DNA of 38,080 nt from positions 1 through 38,080 of the forward strand of contig MTME02000095.1 in the NCBI GenBank assembly GCA_002011115.2, in the 5' to 3' direction. Under the pieces are notes generated by a model, which did not search any database, was not told the DNA's origin, and worked only from the letters and a program-made list of their open reading frames with translations. This document shows, piece by piece, positions 18,252 through 28,024 of this stretch (positions within the stretch are counted from its first letter, which is position 1; each line of letters begins with the position of its first letter). Source of the DNA: Candidatus Pyrohabitans sp. JdFR-17. GTDB lineage: Archaea > Hydrothermarchaeota > Hydrothermarchaeia > Hydrothermarchaeales > BMS3B. The translations under genes and the position numbers were made by a program.

Positions 18252-19967
18252 CTAAAACCCTGCACTCTGAATGCAGTGCCTGTAAAACTCGTCTATTTCT
18301 CTCTTCTCTTCCTCAGTGAATCTCCTCACGTACTTGTCCTCGCGAAGCTTCTTGCCCGTCTTTGCCTCCCATTCGCTGGCTGATATGCTGAACCTCTCCT
18401 GTATACGGTCGCGGTAGAGCTCCGGCAGGACATTGAAAGAGCAGAAGGGCACAATGCGAAGGTCAGGCAGGGCGTAGTGTACGCAACACTTCCTGACCCT
18501 CGCTATGTCGTAGTTGTAGGTGTCCTGGAAGTGCATCATTCCTATGAAAAGAGAGTTTCGGTTAAGTTCCTTGAGCTCAGCGTAAGAGCCTCTCGTTAGG
18601 GAGGATATGAGCACCCTCTTAAGGTCGAGGTACTCCGGCTTCTTTTCCTCGTCGATGAAACGGGAGATATTGGCGAGGGCTTTAATTATAGAGATACCCT
18701 TGCCAGCGAGCTTAAAGCGGGAGTGCTCCACCTCAAAGCTCAGCTCACGAAGGAACTCCAAGAAGCCCTCCACATCGAAAAATCGCGTCAGCGGCACGAG
18801 CGTGCTGCCCTGCTTGAAGGCGTAGGTCGCCATTCCGCACGCGAAGTGTGTAGACAGGCGGTACTTCGGTCTAGCGAAAATCGCCTCCATGAAGTCGGTT
18901 AGGCGAGCGGTACTCGGCACCGGGAAAAAGTCCTCCCTCGCTATGGCTCCGTCGGTCTGCTCTTCTATGGCCTTGATCACCCCGGGTATGGTTATGCGCT
19001 GCTTTTCGCGCTCCTCGCGGGGCATTCTTCCCACGAGGGAAACAGGCTGGAAGTTGACCCCGCGAACAACGTCTAAGTTAGCGAAGGCGAAGCGCAAAAT
19101 ATCTCCCAACTCGTGGTCGTTCGTACCTCGAATAACAGTGGGGACGAGCACCATATTCATTCCGGTGATGCGCGCATTGCGTATTACCCCCGGCACCTCG
19201 TAGTAATTCTTGGGATTCGTTTTCGGTGTAACTCCGTCGAAGCTCATGTAGAGAATGATGTGCCCGCGCTTGCTTCCCACTTCCTTTATCTTCCTCATAA
19301 GCTCTAAGTTGCGGGAAAGCTCTATCCCATTGGTGTTGAGCAGGATGTGCTGAAATCCAGCCTCGCGGCACGCGGCGATTATCTCGAGCAGGTCATCCCG
19401 CAGCGTTGGTTCGCCCCCGGTAAGCTGCACCGCCTCAGCACCAACTGGGCGCTCATTGCGAAGCACCTCAAGCATACGCTTAATCCTCTCCAGCGAGGGC
19501 TCGTATATCCTTCCACCCTCTTTAGCGTAGAAGAAGCAGTACCAGCACGCGATATTGCAGCGGTTTGTCACGACGATGTTCGCCAAGCCGGTGTGGGACT
19601 CATGCTCCTCGCAGAGGCCGCACTTCAGTGGGCACCTCGCTTTGGGCGCTTCCACGTTGGGGTTGTGTAGCTTTACACCATCGTCAGCAAACCTGCTGGC
19701 TAAGTGGTACATAGCGGCGTCTTCCCAGTAAACCTCTCTGGTTACGCCGTGGGTGGAGCAGTATTTTACTATCCACACCTTGTCATCCTTCTCATAAACC
19801 ACTGCGTCTATGACCATGGCGGAGAAATTCTTCTCTGAGGCGCAATCGGGGCAGAGGGAAGAGGTGTAGCGCAGAATCCTCGCATCCTCCCCTACAAGGC
19901 TGGAGAGAAAGCCAGACTCCACCTGTTGACAAAAGTCACAATTAAATGGGGTACTCTGGCTTTCCAT
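18252..19967 (-). CDS. tes: Radical SAM protein of the tetraether lipid synthase (Tes, MJ0619-like) family
   Basis: N-terminal Cys pairs (CDFC, CPDC, CPLKCGLCEEH), radical SAM CNIACWYC, LTGGEPTLRDDLLEII, and C-terminal CCVHYALPDLRIVPFCSFNVLPE. Confidence 0.8.
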   Translation of the reverse strand: MESQSTPFNCDFCQQVESGFLSSLVGEDARILRYTSSLCPDCASEKNFSAMVIDAVVYEKDDKVWIVKYCSTHGVTREVYWEDAAMYHLASRFADDGVKLHNPNVEAPKARCPLKCGLCEEHESHTGLANIVVTNRCNIACWYCFFYAKEGGRIYEPSLERIKRMLEVLRNERPVGAEAVQLTGGEPTLRDDLLEIIAACREAGFQHILLNTNGIELSRNLELMRKIKEVGSKRGHIILYMSFDGVTPKTNPKNYYEVPGVIRNARITGMNMVLVPTVIRGTNDHELGDILRFAFANLDVVRGVNFQPVSLVGRMPREEREKQRITIPGVIKAIEEQTDGAIAREDFFPVPSTARLTDFMEAIFARPKYRLSTHFACGMATYAFKQGSTLVPLTRFFDVEGFLEFLRELSFEVEHSRFKLAGKGISIIKALANISRFIDEEKKPEYLDLKRVLISSLTRGSYAELKELNRNSLFIGMMHFQDTYNYDIARVRKCCVHYALPDLRIVPFCSFNVLPELYRDRIQERFSISASEWEAKTGKKLREDKYVRRFTEEEKREIDEFYRHCIQSAGF

Positions 19968-20010
19968 TCACTCATCCTCCCTGGTTTAAAAAATTGACCT
20001 GAGTAGTTTT

Positions 20011-21780
20011 TTATTTTTCCTGATATTTAAGCTTTCGCTTTTTTCTTGAAATGTAGGCTGCCGCCGCTATCCCGACGAATACACCCAGCAATAGGATGGT
20101 CGCTGAGAGAAGCAGGCTTCTCTTTTTCAGATATTTTGGTTTAACAGTTTCATGAACGCCGTCGTGGCATCTCTCGCAGTTTTTGTCATTACAGTATTTC
20201 ACCTTGCTCTTTATTGAAAAATCACCTGGGAAATTCCATCGAATACCATAAATCCATGGTGCGTACTGCTCCGCTTTTTCCAGAGGAATTTCACTGGTGT
20301 TTCTGAGGAGAATGAACATGCCCGTGGAGTTGGCTATTACATAGCTCTCTCCGGAGAAGTACATACTCTCATCCACGTGCTCCCCCTCATAGCTCCAGGT
20401 TGCATAGCTGCGCTGCTCGCCTGTGGAATGGCAGCTATCGCATTCCCTGCCCTTACCAAAGCCGTGGGATACCTTGTCCATGTGCACCCAGGCTATTGCA
20501 TTGTTGTACCTTGGCAGAGAAGAGAAGGTGCCCACTACAGCAAAGGCGTCGCGTGAGGAGTTGCGCAGCCCTGGTAGAGCCCTGAAGCTCAGGCTGGTGG
20601 AGTTGAGGCTGTGCTTCATGTTCAGCACCGCCTGGGGCATGGGTTTGACAGGAATCCACTTTCCAGCGTCGTCCCTTATCAATATTGGCACATCCATAAT
20701 CCCGTAGTAGTTTATCTTCGCCAGAGGTGTGGGCATGCCGTAGTAGTCGCCAGGTGCCCAGAAGGTTGCCTGGTAGCCGGCTAAGCTCGAGACGTGGCAC
20801 GCCTCGCAGGTTAAGTTTGCGTGCACACTCTTCGCCAGCTTAGCTTCTTCCCTTAGATGGCAATCGCTGCAGGTGGCGCTTCTGGTTATGTTGTGGTCCT
20901 GATAGGTGTGGCATTCTAAGCATGAAAGGTTCAGGTCAGCGTGCACATCATTGGGCAAGCCAAAAACCTCTTCACGGAAGTAGCCGGCGCCGCGGCGGTA
21001 CTCCTCCGCGCCCACGTGGCATATTCCGCGCCCACCACCGAAGTAGCATGTGCTCGCCTCCACTCTGCGGGAGAAGAAGTGCTTACCTTCGCCTTTATCT
21101 GGCTGATAGTGGCAGTCCAAGCAGGAGGTGTGGCACTGCTGGCACACTCGATCGTTGAGCGCCGCCTGCTCCTCAGAGTAGGGCACCGCCAGGTCCTCGC
21201 GTATTGCAGAGAGGTTCACAAGCCAGTAGCCGCAGTTGTGAGGCGCCGGCGAGGTGAATCTTGGATATGCGCTCTGCATTCTGGCGTTGCCCATGCTCGA
21301 TGTCAGGTAGTCTTCCACCTGGCGGGGATGGCACTTTCCGCAGGTCATATTTGCGATGGTAAAGTTAAAGGCATAGTTCTCTCTGTTTCTGTCGTGGTAA
21401 AGCACCGTCTTGACTTGATAGGGATCGTTCACTATGCGCAGCGCAAGGCTTCCTGGATAATAAATGTCTATTTTTGGATAATATGAGCGGTTGAGCTTTA
21501 AAAGAGCGTCCTCGCGGGAGATGATTAACAGAGAAAGCATTCCAGCGTGAGCGCCATCCTTTGTGTAGTTCTCAGCATCGCCGAGGTGACAGTCCTCGCA
21601 CTGAGGGCCGCCTAATCCCTGACGAAACATCTTGCTCTGATTCCATACTTCCTCGAGGGTAACCACAAACTCCTCGTAGCCCTGCATAAGTGTGGCATTC
21701 CCATGGCAGTATGTGCAGGAGCTTGCCTCTAATGCTGGTAGGAGCAGCCCAACTGCAAGTATTAAAAGCAGCGTTCTCAT
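20011..21780 (-). CDS. Membrane-anchored multiheme c-type cytochrome
   Basis: Signal peptide; ten CxxCH motifs (CTYCH, CEDCH, CGKCH, CQQCH, CLDCH, CLECH, CSDCH, CEACH, CDSCH, CERCH) plus an atypical CYFGGGRGICH; C-terminal TM and RKKRK. Confidence 0.93.
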   Translation of the reverse strand: MRTLLLILAVGLLLPALEASSCTYCHGNATLMQGYEEFVVTLEEVWNQSKMFRQGLGGPQCEDCHLGDAENYTKDGAHAGMLSLLIISREDALLKLNRSYYPKIDIYYPGSLALRIVNDPYQVKTVLYHDRNRENYAFNFTIANMTCGKCHPRQVEDYLTSSMGNARMQSAYPRFTSPAPHNCGYWLVNLSAIREDLAVPYSEEQAALNDRVCQQCHTSCLDCHYQPDKGEGKHFFSRRVEASTCYFGGGRGICHVGAEEYRRGAGYFREEVFGLPNDVHADLNLSCLECHTYQDHNITRSATCSDCHLREEAKLAKSVHANLTCEACHVSSLAGYQATFWAPGDYYGMPTPLAKINYYGIMDVPILIRDDAGKWIPVKPMPQAVLNMKHSLNSTSLSFRALPGLRNSSRDAFAVVGTFSSLPRYNNAIAWVHMDKVSHGFGKGRECDSCHSTGEQRSYATWSYEGEHVDESMYFSGESYVIANSTGMFILLRNTSEIPLEKAEQYAPWIYGIRWNFPGDFSIKSKVKYCNDKNCERCHDGVHETVKPKYLKKRSLLLSATILLLGVFVGIAAAAYISRKKRKLKYQEK

Positions 21781-22175
21781 TTTTCCAGCAGCTCGAGTAT
21801 CATTTCCTCAAATCTGTCCTCCGGTATGTACCCGACTGCGCCACCCACGACCTCGCCCTTTGAGTTTAAGAGCACAAATGTGGGCGTCCCTCTGATTCCA
21901 TACTTCTTTACCAGCGCCTTTTCTTTATCAAAGTTGAGTATTACGATGTTCACTCTGTCACTATACTTGGCCTTCATCTTCTCCACCACTGGTGCCATGC
22001 GCAGGCATATTGTGCACCACGTAGCAGAGAACTCGACAATGGTGGGCTTTCCGCTCGCCAGTGCCTTTTCATAATCTTCGCGAGTGTCAAAGCTTATTCC
22101 ATCGTTTCCTCCCTTCTCTCCAGTACATGCTGCAAATAGGAGGGTAACCATGAGAACTGCCAACAACTTCTGCAT
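21777..22175 (-). CDS. Thioredoxin-fold lipoprotein (cytochrome maturation type thiol oxidoreductase)
   Basis: Lipobox-like LLFAACTGEKG; FSATWCTICLRMAPVVEKMKAKY...YGIRGTPTFVLLNSKGEVVGGAVGYI; ATGA overlap with the cytochrome gene. Confidence 0.9.
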   Translation of the reverse strand: MQKLLAVLMVTLLFAACTGEKGGNDGISFDTREDYEKALASGKPTIVEFSATWCTICLRMAPVVEKMKAKYSDRVNIVILNFDKEKALVKKYGIRGTPTFVLLNSKGEVVGGAVGYIPEDRFEEMILELLEK

Positions 22176-22340
22176 ATCACCACTCTCCTTTCAGGAATAA
22201 TCAGCATATCTTAATAAAATATTTGCGAATTCGGTTTTGGAGAGCTGTGGGTGGTTGTTCCCATCTTATGCATAACCTATTGACGCATTGTTTTATTTTA
22301 AACATATATTAAATGTTATTTTATAATTAAGTCGGAAAAA

Positions 22341-22425
22341 TTTATATATGGGTTTCTTAGAAAATTAGCCTGAAACCCGAGAGACTTCGGGTGGGACCAA
22401 AAAGATCTTTGAGTAAGGAGGTGAA
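22341..22425 (+). promoter_or_regulatory. TATA promoter, inverted repeat and leader hairpin of the beta-propeller gene
   Basis: TTTATATAT at 22341-22349; GGGTTTC 22350-22356/GAAACCC 22372-22378; ACCCGA 22375-22380/TCGGGT 22387-22392; SD AAGGAGGTGA. Confidence 0.5.
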
Positions 22426-22428
22426 CAT

Positions 22429-23685
22429 GTGGCAAAGCCTAAGACTCTGGCAGTACTTTTAGGTTTAGTCTTGGTTCTCGGAGTACTTAGCGCAGGGTGT
22501 GCACAAAAGCCAGCGGAGCAGGCGCCTGCAGTTAAGGAGGAGAAGCCTGCAGTGGTAAAGAAGACCCACAAGGCGAGAATATATACTAATGGCCACGGCG
22601 GTCATCTTTCAGTAACTGACATAGAGATAGACCCACGCACAAAGGAGGTACGTGTTGTTGCTGGTCCTGCAAGGCTCAAGGCTCAGGGTTATGGCAGTGA
22701 CAAGGCTTCTCATGCGGTTTCACTCAGCAAGGACGGCAAGACACTCTACTGGGCAGCTCTTGACGGCACCATAACAGAGATTGACCTCGCTGAGGTTGGG
22801 TTAACCTTCGACAAGACTCCATGGGGCAAGCTCAAGCGCTTCAAGACCTACGTGGCAAAGAATGTGGAGTGGAAAGAGCTTGGAGGCAGCGAGGATAACC
22901 TGCACTGCGGCACAAGTCTGAGCCCTGACGGCAAGCTTTTGTATGTGTCCAGCATAGCAAGCGGTGCGGTGCTGGTTTACGACACTCAGAAGCACCAGAA
23001 GGTTGACAAGATACCTGTCGACGCCTTCCTGTGTACTGCGCAGGTAACCCGTGACGGCAAGTACCTCTATGCCGCAAACATGGCGAGCGGTGTGCTCAAC
23101 AAGGTCAATCTGAAGACAGGTGAGATTGAGAAGAAGGTGGACCTCACTGAGATGAATGGTTACTTCCTGCACATAGGCGAGATTGAGCCTACAGGGCGCT
23201 ATCTGTGGCAGACGGCTGCGAACGAGTTCAAAGAGGGCAAGCCCTACAACATACCTGTTGAGGGTGCCACCGGTATTGGTCAGGGCTACATTATAGTCTA
23301 CGACACCGTCAAGGATGAGCCGGTTGAGGCAATCAATGTGCCAGGCAATCCCCACGATGTGACCTTCACCAAAGACGGGCGCTTCGCCATCTCCTCAATA
23401 CGCCATCCGCCAAGCGACCCGACGAGCAGCGCAATTATTGTGATAGACACCCAGAGCAAGCAGCTCCTCAAGATAAAGGATGTGCAGACAGGCAGCGAGG
23501 TTGAGGAGTTCGACGTCTGCAATGCCTGCCACAAGGAGATAGGTGCAGACCTTAGCAACTTCGTTGATCCCGAAACCCAGGTGCTGGTGAACCTTGGCTT
23601 GCTGGAGCACCCCGAGAAGGGTATTGCTCTGCACTGCGGCATAGACGCAGCGTGGGCAGAGAAGGTTAGCCTCGGCTGCGGCTGA
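22429..23685 (+). CDS. Beta-propeller lipoprotein with a single CxxCH heme site
   Basis: Lipobox LGVLSAGCAQK; repeated SPDGKLLYVSS / TRDGKYLYAAN / TKDGRFAISS blades; VCNACHKE heme c motif; GTG start after AAGGAGGTGA. Confidence 0.8.
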   Translation: MAKPKTLAVLLGLVLVLGVLSAGCAQKPAEQAPAVKEEKPAVVKKTHKARIYTNGHGGHLSVTDIEIDPRTKEVRVVAGPARLKAQGYGSDKASHAVSLSKDGKTLYWAALDGTITEIDLAEVGLTFDKTPWGKLKRFKTYVAKNVEWKELGGSEDNLHCGTSLSPDGKLLYVSSIASGAVLVYDTQKHQKVDKIPVDAFLCTAQVTRDGKYLYAANMASGVLNKVNLKTGEIEKKVDLTEMNGYFLHIGEIEPTGRYLWQTAANEFKEGKPYNIPVEGATGIGQGYIIVYDTVKDEPVEAINVPGNPHDVTFTKDGRFAISSIRHPPSDPTSSAIIVIDTQSKQLLKIKDVQTGSEVEEFDVCNACHKEIGADLSNFVDPETQVLVNLGLLEHPEKGIALHCGIDAAWAEKVSLGCG

Positions 23686-23737
23686 AGGTCCGAAACCCCT
23701 CCTCTCTTTTTAATTTTTGTAAATCTGCGGTGAGTTT

Positions 23738-24289
23738 ATGAAAAGACTACTTCTTTTACTGCTTATTTTGCTTCCTTCCAATGTTTTATCAGAACCCACG
23801 CTTCTTGTGGACATTCAGGAGGAAGGCAAGGCTAAGATTACATATGAGATGAAGGACGTGGATAATATTGAGAACCTCACTCGCAAAATGCAGGACCCCA
23901 TGGTTCAGGCAATTGTTGGGGAGCGCATCGCCTCACTTTTCTGCTGGGCAATAGAGGACTTCCTCATCGTGCCGGGTGAAGACAGGGTTACAATACTCGT
24001 GGATTGCGGTGAGTTTGCTAAAAAGGTTGGCAAAGTATGGGAAACTGAGGCGAAAAATCTGACAAACATAAAACCGGTGACCATAACAATAAATCTGCCC
24101 GAAGGAAGCGAGCTGATTTCGGTGGAACCGGAGCCCAGTGAGGTTAGAGACAACTCTCTTGTGTGGAAGGAAGTAACCTACATGCCCCGGGTGGTTTACA
24201 AGGAAGAGGGTTATCCTCTAAGCTATGGAGTGGCAGTGGTAATAGCAATTGTAGGCATGTTGCTGATCCTCTGGAAGCGGCGAAGGTAG
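23738..24289 (+). CDS. Secreted/membrane-anchored protein of unknown function
   Basis: N-terminal signal KRLLLLLLILLPSNVLS and C-terminal TM VAVVIAIVGMLLILWKRRR; no family recognised. Confidence 0.75.
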   Translation: MKRLLLLLLILLPSNVLSEPTLLVDIQEEGKAKITYEMKDVDNIENLTRKMQDPMVQAIVGERIASLFCWAIEDFLIVPGEDRVTILVDCGEFAKKVGKVWETEAKNLTNIKPVTITINLPEGSELISVEPEPSEVRDNSLVWKEVTYMPRVVYKEEGYPLSYGVAVVIAIVGMLLILWKRRR

Positions 24290-24294
24290 TTTGT

Positions 24295-24765
24295 TCACAC
24301 GCTCATCTGTGGCACTTCTATTTTTTCGGTATTTGGCAGCATTTTATTGATATCGATCAGGATTAGGAGTTTATTATCCTTCATTTTTCCCACTCCCTTC
24401 ACGAATTCATTTTCACCTCCCACTGGTGGCGGTGAGATATCTCTTTCTGACATATGTATTACGCCAGTAACAGAGTCCACCACAATACCTATATTTGACC
24501 CTTCTGTTTCTACGATTACGATTCTCGTATCCTTTCCGATTTTCTCTGTCTCTGCGTTCAGTCTTCTTCTCATATCCATCACAGGAGTAATCTGTCCTCT
24601 CAGGTTAATCACCCCTTCGATAAACTCTGGTGCATTAGGAATCTCTGTAATCTCCTGCATTTTAATAATCTCCTTCACCTCCTGGATATCCAGCCCGTAC
24701 TCCTCCTTACCAACGCGAAACACCACGAGCTGCATCTCCCCGCTCTTATCCAGCTCCTCTGTCAT
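24295..24765 (-). CDS. cheW: CheW-like chemotaxis coupling protein
   Basis: QLVVFRVGKEEYGLDIQEVKEIIKMQEITEIPNAPEFIEGVINLRGQITPVMDMRRR. Start chosen at MTEELDKSG (track to 24786). Confidence 0.93.
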   Translation of the reverse strand: MTEELDKSGEMQLVVFRVGKEEYGLDIQEVKEIIKMQEITEIPNAPEFIEGVINLRGQITPVMDMRRRLNAETEKIGKDTRIVIVETEGSNIGIVVDSVTGVIHMSERDISPPPVGGENEFVKGVGKMKDNKLLILIDINKMLPNTEKIEVPQMSV

Positions 24766-24819
24766 AGCTTTCTTCCTCCAAGACAAAAGTGGAGGGGTTT
24801 GTTTTAACCCCCTCCTCTC

Positions 24820-26670
24820 CTATGCATGCACCCCCCTCTCTGCTCTCACTGCTGCCTTCTCATCCACCTTAAACTTGTTCACCCCCCTCTCCAGCTCCTG
24901 GGCCAAGCGTGCCAGCTCCTGGGCGCTAGCAGCGAGCTGCTCCATACTAGCCTTCTGCTCCTCTGTAGCTGCGCTCGCCTCCTGCGAAGAAGAAGCCACC
25001 TCCTGAGCGTTCACCGCCACCTCCTCAATACTCCTTGCAACACTCTCAGAGATACTCTTCTGCTCCTTTGCAGCCTCGCTAATCTCCAGAATCTTCGTCG
25101 TAGACTCCTCCACAGCCTTTGCAATATGCTCCAAACTCTCCAGCGCCTTCGCAACAACCTCTGTACCGCCCTCTACCTCCTGCGTACCCTTCTCCATCGC
25201 TTTCACTGCCTCCTCAACATCGCGCTGCACCTCCTGAATCATCGTCGCTATCTGCTCCGCCGCCTTCGCAGAACTCTCAGCCAGCTTCCTCACCTCCTCT
25301 GCCACGACCGCAAACCCCTTACCATGCTCCCCCGCACGCGCAGCCTCTATCGCAGCGTTCAAGGCGAGCAGGTTGGTCTGCTCTGCTATACTGGAAATCA
25401 TGTCCACGATATCACTAATCTCTCGGGAGCGCTCGCCCAGCTTACGTATCTTATCAGCAGACGCAAGAGAAAGATTGCGAATCGCCTCCATCTTCGCAGA
25501 GGCTTCACCCGCAGAAGCTGAGCCATGCTTCGCTGCCTGTTCCGCAAGCTTGGCACTCTCAGCAGCAACGCTTGCATTCTCTGCAATGCTTCGAATCATA
25601 TCAGCAAGGCGAGCCATCTCTTTGGAGCTGGCATCTATTAACCTTGCCTGGTTCTGCGCCTTCGTGGCTATCTGCTGCACCGCCGAGGTTATCTCGTCGC
25701 TGGCAGCATTCAATTGTTCCGTCGAAGCCGCCTGCTCCTCTGCCGTCGCCGCCACACGCTCAGCTACTGACTTAACTGAAAGAATAAGTGAGCATAGGCT
25801 CTCCCTCATTTTGCCAAAAGTGTTGATTACCTTGCCAATCTCATCGCTGGGGTTGGTTGCCTCTATGCTCTTTGTCATGTCTCCCGAGGCGGCGGCCTCA
25901 ATCACCGGCAGGAAGCGTCCTATTTCGTTCTTCAGGTACTCCTGCATTATAAGAAGGTCATTCTCCTTCTGCTTCATCTTTCTGAGGTCAACCGCCGTTT
26001 TTATTGCCCCTACCCTTTCTCCTTTGGCGTTGTACAGAGGCGATGTGTATATCATTACGGGGATATCCTCACCGTGCTTGCTTTTCAGTACAACCTCCCT
26101 GCTCACAAAGTCGTCTCTACCTTCCATCACAACCACAGAGGAACATTTTTTCGTATGGCAGGCTGGAGTTACGCCAACGTAGGTGGTGATATCGTAGCAG
26201 TACTTGCCGATAACCTCCTCCCTCTTGTAGCCGAGCAACTCCTCTGCAGCAGGGTTGAACTCTATTATCCTCAGGTCATTGTCGGTTACGTAAACCGCAG
26301 CACCAACGCCGTTAACTATAGATTCCGCCTTCTGTCTGTACTCTGTTAAGTTCGCTACCATATTATTGCAGGACTCTGCCAGTTGTTTAATCTCATGTTC
26401 GGAGGTGTCCAGATCCAGGTTGCTGGAGTCCCCCTCTGAAATTCTCTTTGACCACTCTGAGAGTCTTTCTATAGGTCTAATCACGTTCATGTTGATTTTA
26501 TACGTCATTGCTGCTATAGCGCCAATAGCAATAAATGATAGACTAAAAACCAGTTTTTTGTTAGTCTCTGCGGAATTTATACTGATAAAACTAAGCAATA
26601 CTACAACCAAAAATATAGCAGCCAGTGTTATGTTTACTTTACCTTTTAATCCCAGATTAAACTGCGACAT
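24820..26670 (-). CDS. Methyl-accepting chemotaxis protein with HAMP-like and PAS regions
   Basis: Signalling core [81 protein letters not shown]; two N-terminal TM helices. Confidence 0.95.
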   Translation of the reverse strand: MSQFNLGLKGKVNITLAAIFLVVVLLSFISINSAETNKKLVFSLSFIAIGAIAAMTYKINMNVIRPIERLSEWSKRISEGDSSNLDLDTSEHEIKQLAESCNNMVANLTEYRQKAESIVNGVGAAVYVTDNDLRIIEFNPAAEELLGYKREEVIGKYCYDITTYVGVTPACHTKKCSSVVVMEGRDDFVSREVVLKSKHGEDIPVMIYTSPLYNAKGERVGAIKTAVDLRKMKQKENDLLIMQEYLKNEIGRFLPVIEAAASGDMTKSIEATNPSDEIGKVINTFGKMRESLCSLILSVKSVAERVAATAEEQAASTEQLNAASDEITSAVQQIATKAQNQARLIDASSKEMARLADMIRSIAENASVAAESAKLAEQAAKHGSASAGEASAKMEAIRNLSLASADKIRKLGERSREISDIVDMISSIAEQTNLLALNAAIEAARAGEHGKGFAVVAEEVRKLAESSAKAAEQIATMIQEVQRDVEEAVKAMEKGTQEVEGGTEVVAKALESLEHIAKAVEESTTKILEISEAAKEQKSISESVARSIEEVAVNAQEVASSSQEASAATEEQKASMEQLAASAQELARLAQELERGVNKFKVDEKAAVRAERGVHA

Positions 26671-26776
26671 AACTCCTTTCCCCCTCTATCCTTAACTTAA
26701 AAATGAAAGTAAATAGTGGATATTAAAAATTTATTTTTCAGAAATTATATCAGAAAACGAAAAATACAGGATAGCC

Positions 26777-28024
26777 CTATTCATCCAAACTTCTGAAGAG
26801 CCCTACCTCCACCACTTCGCCCTTCTCTATACCCTCAGTATTCTCGGGCACAATCACAAAGCCGTCAGCGCGAACCAGACTGGAAACTATCCCTGAGCCA
26901 GAGGTTCTGATAGGCTCAACCTCAAAGCCTTCTTCGGAGCGTTCAACGCGAACGCGAACAAAGTCGCGCCTTCCAAGTTCAGAGGGTATCTTTCTGCGCA
27001 GCCTAGCCTTTATCGCTGGGTAGGGCATCGCTGGCTTCAACCCCTGCATCACCTGAAGTGCTGGGCGAACAAAGGTTTCAAAGGCGACTATGCTTGCAAC
27101 AGGGTAACCTGGAAGCATGAACACAAGGGTATCGCCTATATAACCAAAGCCCGTAGGTTCACCGGGGCGCATGGCTACGCCGTGCACCACAACTTCACCA
27201 AGTTCTCGCACTATCTCAGGCACCACGTCACGCTTGCCCACGGAGGTGGCGCCGCTTATCAGCAGGACGTCGTAGTTTAAACCGGCTTCTATTGCATGCT
27301 TCATTGCTTTGTACTCATCCCTCACAACCCCCAGACGGCTTGTTTCTGCGCCAGTTGCACTACACAGCGCAGCCAGAGCGAAGCTGTTGGTGTCGTAAAC
27401 CTGTCCTTCTTTCAGGTCTTCACCAGGCTCTTTAATTTCATCGCCAGTTGAGATTATCCCAACCCTTGGCCTGCGAAAGACTTTAACCCTGCGTAACCCG
27501 AGAGAGGCGAGGATCGCAATTTCCTGAGGGTTTAGCACACGCCCGCGCTTCAGGAGCACCTCGCCTTTTTTATAATCTTCTCCACGCAGTGAGACGTTTT
27601 TGCCAGGAGGTACCGCTTTAATTACTTCAATCTCGCCGCCAAGCTCATTCACATGTTCCAGCATCACTACAGCATCTGCGCCTCGGGGTAAGGGAGCACC
27701 GGTGGTTATTCGTACAGCCTCGAACTCGCGAACCTCACCATTGAAGCTCTGCCCGGTGAGCACCTCTCCTATTATTCTAAAATATATAGGATTTGCCTGA
27801 CTTGCACCGAAGGTGTTTTCTCCTCGAACAGCGAAGCCATCCATTGCAGCGCGGTCGAAGGGTGGGTTGTCCCTCTCCGCTACAACATCATGAGCGAGTA
27901 CTCTGCCAAGCGCTTCTTCCAGAAGGACCTCCTCCTCACCAATTACGCGAAGACCTGAAAGCAGATTCTCCAGCGCTTCATTTACTGGTGTTAGGCTGTA
28001 AAAGCCCTTGCCTCTTACCTGCAT
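26777..28024 (-). CDS. moeA: Molybdopterin molybdenumtransferase MoeA
   Basis: NPPFDRAAMDGFAVRGE...ITTGAPLPRGADAVVMLE...VGIISTGDEI...ISGATSVGKRDVV...RPGEPTGFGYIGDTLVFMLPGYPVAS. Confidence 0.95.
   Translation of the reverse strand: MQVRGKGFYSLTPVNEALENLLSGLRVIGEEEVLLEEALGRVLAHDVVAERDNPPFDRAAMDGFAVRGENTFGASQANPIYFRIIGEVLTGQSFNGEVREFEAVRITTGAPLPRGADAVVMLEHVNELGGEIEVIKAVPPGKNVSLRGEDYKKGEVLLKRGRVLNPQEIAILASLGLRRVKVFRRPRVGIISTGDEIKEPGEDLKEGQVYDTNSFALAALCSATGAETSRLGVVRDEYKAMKHAIEAGLNYDVLLISGATSVGKRDVVPEIVRELGEVVVHGVAMRPGEPTGFGYIGDTLVFMLPGYPVASIVAFETFVRPALQVMQGLKPAMPYPAIKARLRRKIPSELGRRDFVRVRVERSEEGFEVEPIRTSGSGIVSSLVRADGFVIVPENTEGIEKGEVVEVGLFRSLDE

Noticed and set aside
24826-26349. Long plus-strand ORFs (231 aa, 269 aa) and CTC/CTG-rich repeats opposite the MCP
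   Set aside because: Low-complexity antisense translation of the coiled-coil chemoreceptor; the sense strand has full MCP signatures.
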